Assembly (NCBI GenBank): GCA_009731375.1
Contig: BJOX01000038.1
Location: 629,575-677,202, forward strand
Direction: 5' to 3'
Origin: Paulinella micropora
Taxonomy: Eukaryota > Cercozoa > Imbricatea > Euglyphida
DNA: 47,628 nt
The notes under the pieces were generated by a model. That model saw only the letters and a program-made list of their open reading frames with translations. It did not search any database and was not told where the DNA came from. This document shows positions 33,996 through 47,628 of the stretch, piece by piece. Positions within the stretch are counted from its first letter, which is position 1; every line of letters starts with the position of its first letter. The position numbers and the translations under genes are program-made.

Positions 33996-35453
33996 ATGAT
34001 CCACCTGTTTCTAGTTCTGAATCTATTTCATCCTTTGTGGGCTTTTGAAAAAGAAGGCTCTGCAAACTCATTTAAGGGTTTCAGAGTGAGTCTGCTGGAC
34101 TCGTCGTACGTTGTTTACCCTCTTGCAAATGGTCCCCGCGTCTGGAAAAACGTCAGTGAGACTGAGTTCATCATGTCTGGAGATTCAAGGGACACAACAT
34201 TCGTTGCTCTTGAGTTTTCTGTCCTGCCCAGGAGGTTCAAGATGAAACTAACTCCTGCAGATGGTCACAAATCTCAAAATTCCGAAGAAAGAATTATAAT
34301 AATTGTGTCGTTGCTGTTCAGGCGGATCCATGCAGGAGTTCATAACCGAGCAAGATGTCTCGGATACTTGGCCCTTTTCCATTCGATTGCCAGTATCTTC
34401 TGTTAAGTTAACGCTCGACTCTCCTCATGAGTTTGTCCTATCTAACATTATGATGGGCTCAGATCGCAAGTGGGGCCAGCAAAAAGAGGCAATATGCATG
34501 GGACAAGATCAAAACCTCAATGCTAGGTGCTGGTCGATTTCCTCTCAAGTATATACCCTTTCTCGTGCTGTTGCACGCTTGGTCATTAACAACAACTTCC
34601 TGTGTACGGGATCGTTGATACACAGACTCAATATTCTCCTCACAAATTATCATTGCATTGCGTCTCAAAAAGAAGCTAGTCAGACGACCTTCGAGTTCAT
34701 GGCAGAAGCTCCAACTTGCACCGCGTCCAACGGCCAGGTTGTTCGCCATTTCAAAGCAATGAAAGAAGTCTTTGTTTCTGTCTTTGCAGCTTTTTCACAA
34801 AGGTGAAACATTTCTTCGAGGTGCGACCTACCTTGGGGGAGATTCAGTCCTTGACTACGCGATTGTACAGCTTAGCAATATTACTCTCTCGTCAAGTTAC
34901 GGGTACGTTCGCAAGGCGGTCGCAATCATGCCATACAATTCTCATGTAATTTAGGATAATTGAACTGGATTTCAGTAAAAGTGCTTCACCGCCTGGCGAG
35001 CTTGTTTACATTCCACAACACCCTCGGGGCTTCGCCAAACAAATTGGATGGTTTGTGGAGAATAACCAGAACTCCGTCCTGAGCAGCTTGCAGCCAGCGT
35101 GTACAGGTGTTTTGTTATGTTATGTTATGGTATGTTATGTTATGTTATGTTATGTTATGTTATGTTATGGTTATGGTATGTTATGGTATGGTTGTTATGT
35201 TCATGTTATGTTATGTTATGTTATGTACAGGAGGCGATTTCAAGGACCTCGGCTACATGACTGACACGGTATGTATGTATGTATGTATGTATGTATGTAT
35301 GTATGTATGTAGGATGGTGGAAGCAGTGGAGCGCCGTTGATGTCACGTTCTTCACATAAAATGATCGGGTATGTATGCATGCATGCGTGCATGTATGTAT
35401 GTATGCATGTATGTAGGCTGCACCATTGCGCGGGGTGTCCCAACAGGTCATAG
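33996..35453 (+). CDS. Secreted trypsin-fold serine peptidase
   Basis: Exons 33996-34263, 34322-34737, 34790-34902, 34955-35106, 35231-35268, 35313-35368 and 35417-35453 join in frame to about 359 residues. The hydrophobic start [15 protein letters not shown] is a likely signal peptide. A ~170-residue N-terminal region, probably a propeptide, precedes the catalytic domain. The triad is visible: His ~200 in [18 protein letters not shown], Asp ~250 in LDYAIVQL, and Ser ~334 in DGGSSGAPL. The ending [10 protein letters not shown] resembles lysyl-endopeptidase-like S1 enzymes, in which a Cys-rich segment follows the Ser. The substrate is unknown. The last exon reads into TAG at 35451, but CAACAG|GT could be a donor; a phase-compatible frame after an AG at about 35690 gives a tail that runs into a dispersed repeat, so the C-terminus is uncertain. 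Introns 4, 5 and 6 are pure or almost pure STR. Confidence 0.85.
35107..35230 (+). repeat. Peptidase intron 4: pentanucleotide (TTATG)n
   Basis: The 124 nt intron from GTGTTTTG to TTATGTACAG is (TTATG)n with a few TGGTA variants. Confidence 0.85.
35269..35312 (+). repeat. Peptidase intron 5: (GTAT)10 GTAG
   Basis: The whole 44 nt intron is ten GTAT units and one GTAG. The donor is the first repeat unit and the acceptor AG is a one-base variant of the last. Removal joins ...GYMTDT to DGGSSGAPL in frame; retention shifts the frame. Confidence 0.85.
35369..35416 (+). repeat. Peptidase intron 6: (GTAT/GCAT)n GTAG
   Basis: The 48 nt intron consists entirely of GTAT, GCAT and one GCGT units ending ATGTAG. 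Removal joins KMIG to LHHCAGC. Confidence 0.85.
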
Positions 35454-35492
35454 ATACATAGATGGATAGATAGATTGATTGATTGATGGATG

Positions 35493-35542
<50 letters not shown>

Positions 35543-35672
35543 CAGATAGATGGATAGATAGATAGATAGATAGATAGATAGAAGGCAAGAAAGAAAGCAA
35601 GAAAGAAAGAAAGAAAGATAGAAAGAAAGATAGATAGATAGATAGATAGGTAGATAGATAGATAGATAGATA
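35454..35672. repeat. (GATA)n and (GAAA)n block
   Basis: (GATA)n, (GATT)n, (GAAA)n and (GATA)n follow the peptidase gene. No gene is seen. Confidence 0.95.
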
Positions 35673-35799
35673 GATGAGATGTCGCAAAAGGAATGTAGTC
35701 CTTGCAAACGAACGCAGTTTCACATCAAACAGTAATTTGTGTACTGTGCATGTGTCCGGGATGGGAATCACGGGTAGACTGTGTTCTGGAAAAAGAAAG

Positions 35800-36440
35800 A
35801 GGAGGAAGGACGTTGAAGAAAAAGGCAATCTAGGAATGGAGAGTGGGGAGGATAAGGAAGAAGGGAAAGAAAGGAAGCCGTTAGTCCAAGTGTTTTGAGC
35901 ACCGTAAGCTTGCGCAAGCTACAATGATGACATTGTATAAAGGCCTAAACCCCCGAAGGGACCTAGCCCGGGCTATGCAGCACTGGACGGCTATGACGGA
36001 ATGCAGGATGAGAGATAAGGGGAGGATGAGAGGGAGGGCGGATTGGAGTTCTTCTTCAATGTCTTTCCATACGCTTGGTGTTGATGGCAAAATCAGGTGC
36101 TTTCTTCTTTCGATTGGTTCTTTCGGGGCACTTCTTGGACGAAATGAGAGTATGTCTCGGCGTCAACACTGTGGGTGGAATCCGGGTTGACAATGCCGGG
36201 TTGTGACTTATAGTCCGGATGGACGTGCACTTTTGGAATCTTCTTTTCGAGGAGGCTCGAAGGATCTTCGTAAGGGTGGACATGAGCAAAATCTTCTCCA
36301 AGGGGTTTGAAGAAAAAGGCAAAATGGAGAGTGGGGTCTTGAGGAGGACAAGGAAGAAGAGAAAGAAAAGGAAGCCGTTCAAGCCGTTAGTCCAAGTGTT
36401 TTGAGCACCGTAAGCTTGCGCAAGCTACAATGATGACATT
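35800..36440 (+). repeat. Tandem ~506 bp repeat, two copies before a gap
   Basis: The segment around 35820-35940 (GAAGAAAAAGGC... to ACAATGATGACATT) recurs at about 36305-36440, a spacing of 506 bases. The second copy ends exactly at the 776-base gap, so further copies may be hidden. Short Lys/Glu-rich frames within it (ending ...PLVQVF in both copies) are shared by the repeat and are not evidence of a gene. Confidence 0.75.
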
Positions 36441-37216
36441 NNNNNNNNNNNNNNNNNNNNNNNNNNNNNNNNNNNNNNNNNNNNNNNNNNNNNNNNNNNN
36501 NNNNNNNNNNNNNNNNNNNNNNNNNNNNNNNNNNNNNNNNNNNNNNNNNNNNNNNNNNNNNNNNNNNNNNNNNNNNNNNNNNNNNNNNNNNNNNNNNNNN
36601 NNNNNNNNNNNNNNNNNNNNNNNNNNNNNNNNNNNNNNNNNNNNNNNNNNNNNNNNNNNNNNNNNNNNNNNNNNNNNNNNNNNNNNNNNNNNNNNNNNNN
36701 NNNNNNNNNNNNNNNNNNNNNNNNNNNNNNNNNNNNNNNNNNNNNNNNNNNNNNNNNNNNNNNNNNNNNNNNNNNNNNNNNNNNNNNNNNNNNNNNNNNN
36801 NNNNNNNNNNNNNNNNNNNNNNNNNNNNNNNNNNNNNNNNNNNNNNNNNNNNNNNNNNNNNNNNNNNNNNNNNNNNNNNNNNNNNNNNNNNNNNNNNNNN
36901 NNNNNNNNNNNNNNNNNNNNNNNNNNNNNNNNNNNNNNNNNNNNNNNNNNNNNNNNNNNNNNNNNNNNNNNNNNNNNNNNNNNNNNNNNNNNNNNNNNNN
37001 NNNNNNNNNNNNNNNNNNNNNNNNNNNNNNNNNNNNNNNNNNNNNNNNNNNNNNNNNNNNNNNNNNNNNNNNNNNNNNNNNNNNNNNNNNNNNNNNNNNN
37101 NNNNNNNNNNNNNNNNNNNNNNNNNNNNNNNNNNNNNNNNNNNNNNNNNNNNNNNNNNNNNNNNNNNNNNNNNNNNNNNNNNNNNNNNNNNNNNNNNNNN
37201 NNNNNNNNNNNNNNNN
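36441..37216. other. 776-base assembly gap
   Basis: All N. It probably hides more of the 506 bp repeat and may hide 5' exons of the EGF gene. Confidence 0.95.
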
Positions 37217-37668
37217 GGGCCCAGTAAGCAGATGGAGTTTCGAGACTGTTCGACAGTCTAGTATAAACCGACAGAGCACTGTGGGTTTTATTCCGGGCTC
37301 AACAAGCGAGAAAGGGCACCCTGAGGGAACAGGATTGTGCTTCCCGTCGCTATTTCGGAATATGACATATAGGCGTATGGCTAGGCACACATAAGGCACC
37401 CCACCACGGGCCCAGCACACCCACACCAATAGATAGATAGATAGATAGATAGATAGATGAGATAGATGAGATAGGTGAGATAGGTGAGATCCATAGTATT
37501 TTGTCTGCTTTCCACATTAACTTTCACATTATTTTTTCTCCGTCAATCGTAGCGCATATGACAAAGCTCAGGACAAGAGCTTTTGACATGAGATGCTCCG
37601 TATTACTAACTCTCGAATATTAAATAAGAAGAATGAGTTCAACAAGTTGGTGTGCATTTTGGTTTGTA
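37217..37668. other. Non-repetitive DNA upstream of the EGF gene
   Basis: The part 37217-37430 has a small hairpin (GACTGT/ACAGTC) and could be a dispersed repeat. The part 37500-37668 resembles the intron of the EGF gene at about 42610-42790 (shared AAGCTCAGGACAAGAG and AAGAAGAATGAGT), so it is probably intronic and the gene likely extends further 5'. Confidence 0.45.
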
Positions 37669-37708
37669 GGGCGGTATGTGCAACCTGGAATCTGCTTTAA
37701 AACTACTA
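37669..37708 (+). pseudogene. Truncated duplicate of an EGF-gene exon
   Basis: After a TTTGTAG acceptor the sequence GGCGGTATGTGCAACCTGG reads [11 protein letters not shown] and then runs into (TATC)n. The exon at 37983 contains the same NLESALK and continues further. The two are tandem copies; only the second has a donor. Confidence 0.55.
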
Positions 37709-37801
37709 TATCTCTATCTATCTATCTATCTATCTACCTATCTATCTGTCTCTGTCTGTCTATCTATCTGTCTATCTATCTATCTATCTATCTACCTGTC
37801 A

Positions 37802-37848
<47 letters not shown>

Positions 37849-37982
37849 ATGTCAAGGTTGGAGTGTTCCAAGCTTGCCAGACACGCAGACACACACACAC
37901 ACACATCTATCTATCTATCTATCTATCCATCCATCTATCTATCCATCCATCCATCCATCCATCTATCTATCTATCTATCTAG

Positions 37983-47123
<9,141 letters not shown>

Positions 47124-47136
47124 GTCGATTCTCTCT

Positions 47137-47628
47137 TTATAGATATGGATATATAATAGGTTTATAGATATACATATATAGATATAGATATAGATATAGA
47201 GATATAGATATAGACATAGACGTAGAAAGATATAGATATAGATATAAATAAAGATATAGATATAGACATAGACGTAGATATAGATATAGATATAGATATA
47301 GATAGATAAAGATATAGATATAGATATAGATATAGGTATAGGTATAGATATAGACATAGACATAGACATAGATATAGATATAGATATAGATATATAGATA
47401 CAGATATAGATATAGATATAGATATAGATATGTAGATGTAGATATGTAGATGTAGATGTAGGTGTAGGTGTAGATGTATATAGATATAGATATAGATATA
47501 GATATAGATATAGATATAGATATAGAGACGGAAAAGAAATGAGAGGGGCAAAAAACTGTCGAAAACACGCCTTTAAAAGAGAGGGAGAGGGTGTGTGTGT
47601 GTGGGGGGTGGGGGGGGGGGGGGGGGGG
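47137..47628. repeat. (GATATA)n STR and poly(G) at window end
   Basis: Hexamer (TAGATA)n with GTA and ACA variants, then a short island 47525-47578, (GT)n and poly(G). If the FN2 donor at 47124 is real, this is the 5' part of the next intron. Confidence 0.9.

Noticed and set aside
35674-35898. Continuation of the serine peptidase as a basic 70-residue tail
   Set aside because: The phase would fit a splice after CPN, but the tail lies in the 506 bp tandem repeat and its ending recurs in the next copy. I left the C-terminus open instead.

Overview
The window is a repeat-choked piece of a eukaryotic nuclear genome. It has spliced genes with GT-AG introns, tRNA-derived SINEs, a non-LTR retrotransposon family, and tri- to hexanucleotide microsatellites (STRs) that fill more than half of the bases. 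Calcium-binding EGF modules encoded by phase 1-1 exons, an FN2 module and an Acinus with an ASAP-binding motif suggest an animal or a close unicellular relative of animals (Holozoa). This is inference; no single marker fixes the species. The assembly has about 14 N-gaps, mostly at homopolymers or STRs, so STR lengths and some tandem copies may be inexact.

Layout. 1-5560: STR desert with short non-repetitive islands, several present two or three times. 5561-6480: single-copy stretch with two small putative coding exons. 6540-14530: fragments of one LINE family on both strands, embedded in (TAG/CTA)n, plus three SINEs in (ATT)n. 14625-16750: non-repetitive DNA with no gene I recognise. 16750-20510: STRs and a 1.2 kb polypurine tract. 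20585-27973 (+): a 14-exon gene for a 418-residue DEK-like chromatin protein with an HMG box between its two DEK regions; its tenth intron has grown to 3 kb with SINEs and minisatellites. 28498-29302: two MITE-like elements in inverted orientation. 29524-33784 (-): a 10-exon Acinus gene (SAP, RRM, RSB motif, RS tail; about 707 residues). 33996-35453 (+): a secreted trypsin-fold serine peptidase, head to head with Acinus and sharing a 211 bp promoter interval; two of its introns are nothing but tetranucleotide repeat. 35674-37216: tandem ~506 bp repeat running into a 776 bp gap. 37983-47123 (+): a large extracellular-protein gene, open at both ends, with thirteen EGF exons, Ser/Thr-rich mucin-like linkers, two knottin-like cysteine clusters and the start of an FN2 domain.

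All three complete or nearly complete gene models were joined exon by exon and stay in frame through every junction, which is the main support for them. DEK and Acinus are both nuclear proteins (chromatin architecture; splicing and exon-junction-linked ASAP/PSAP complexes), but nothing in the sequence shows co-regulation. The most interesting signal is how STRs and genes interact. Introns were evidently about 45-65 nt and have been inflated or wholly replaced by STRs, splice sites are built from the repeat units themselves, and short tracts including whole exons have been tandemly copied between STR blocks.
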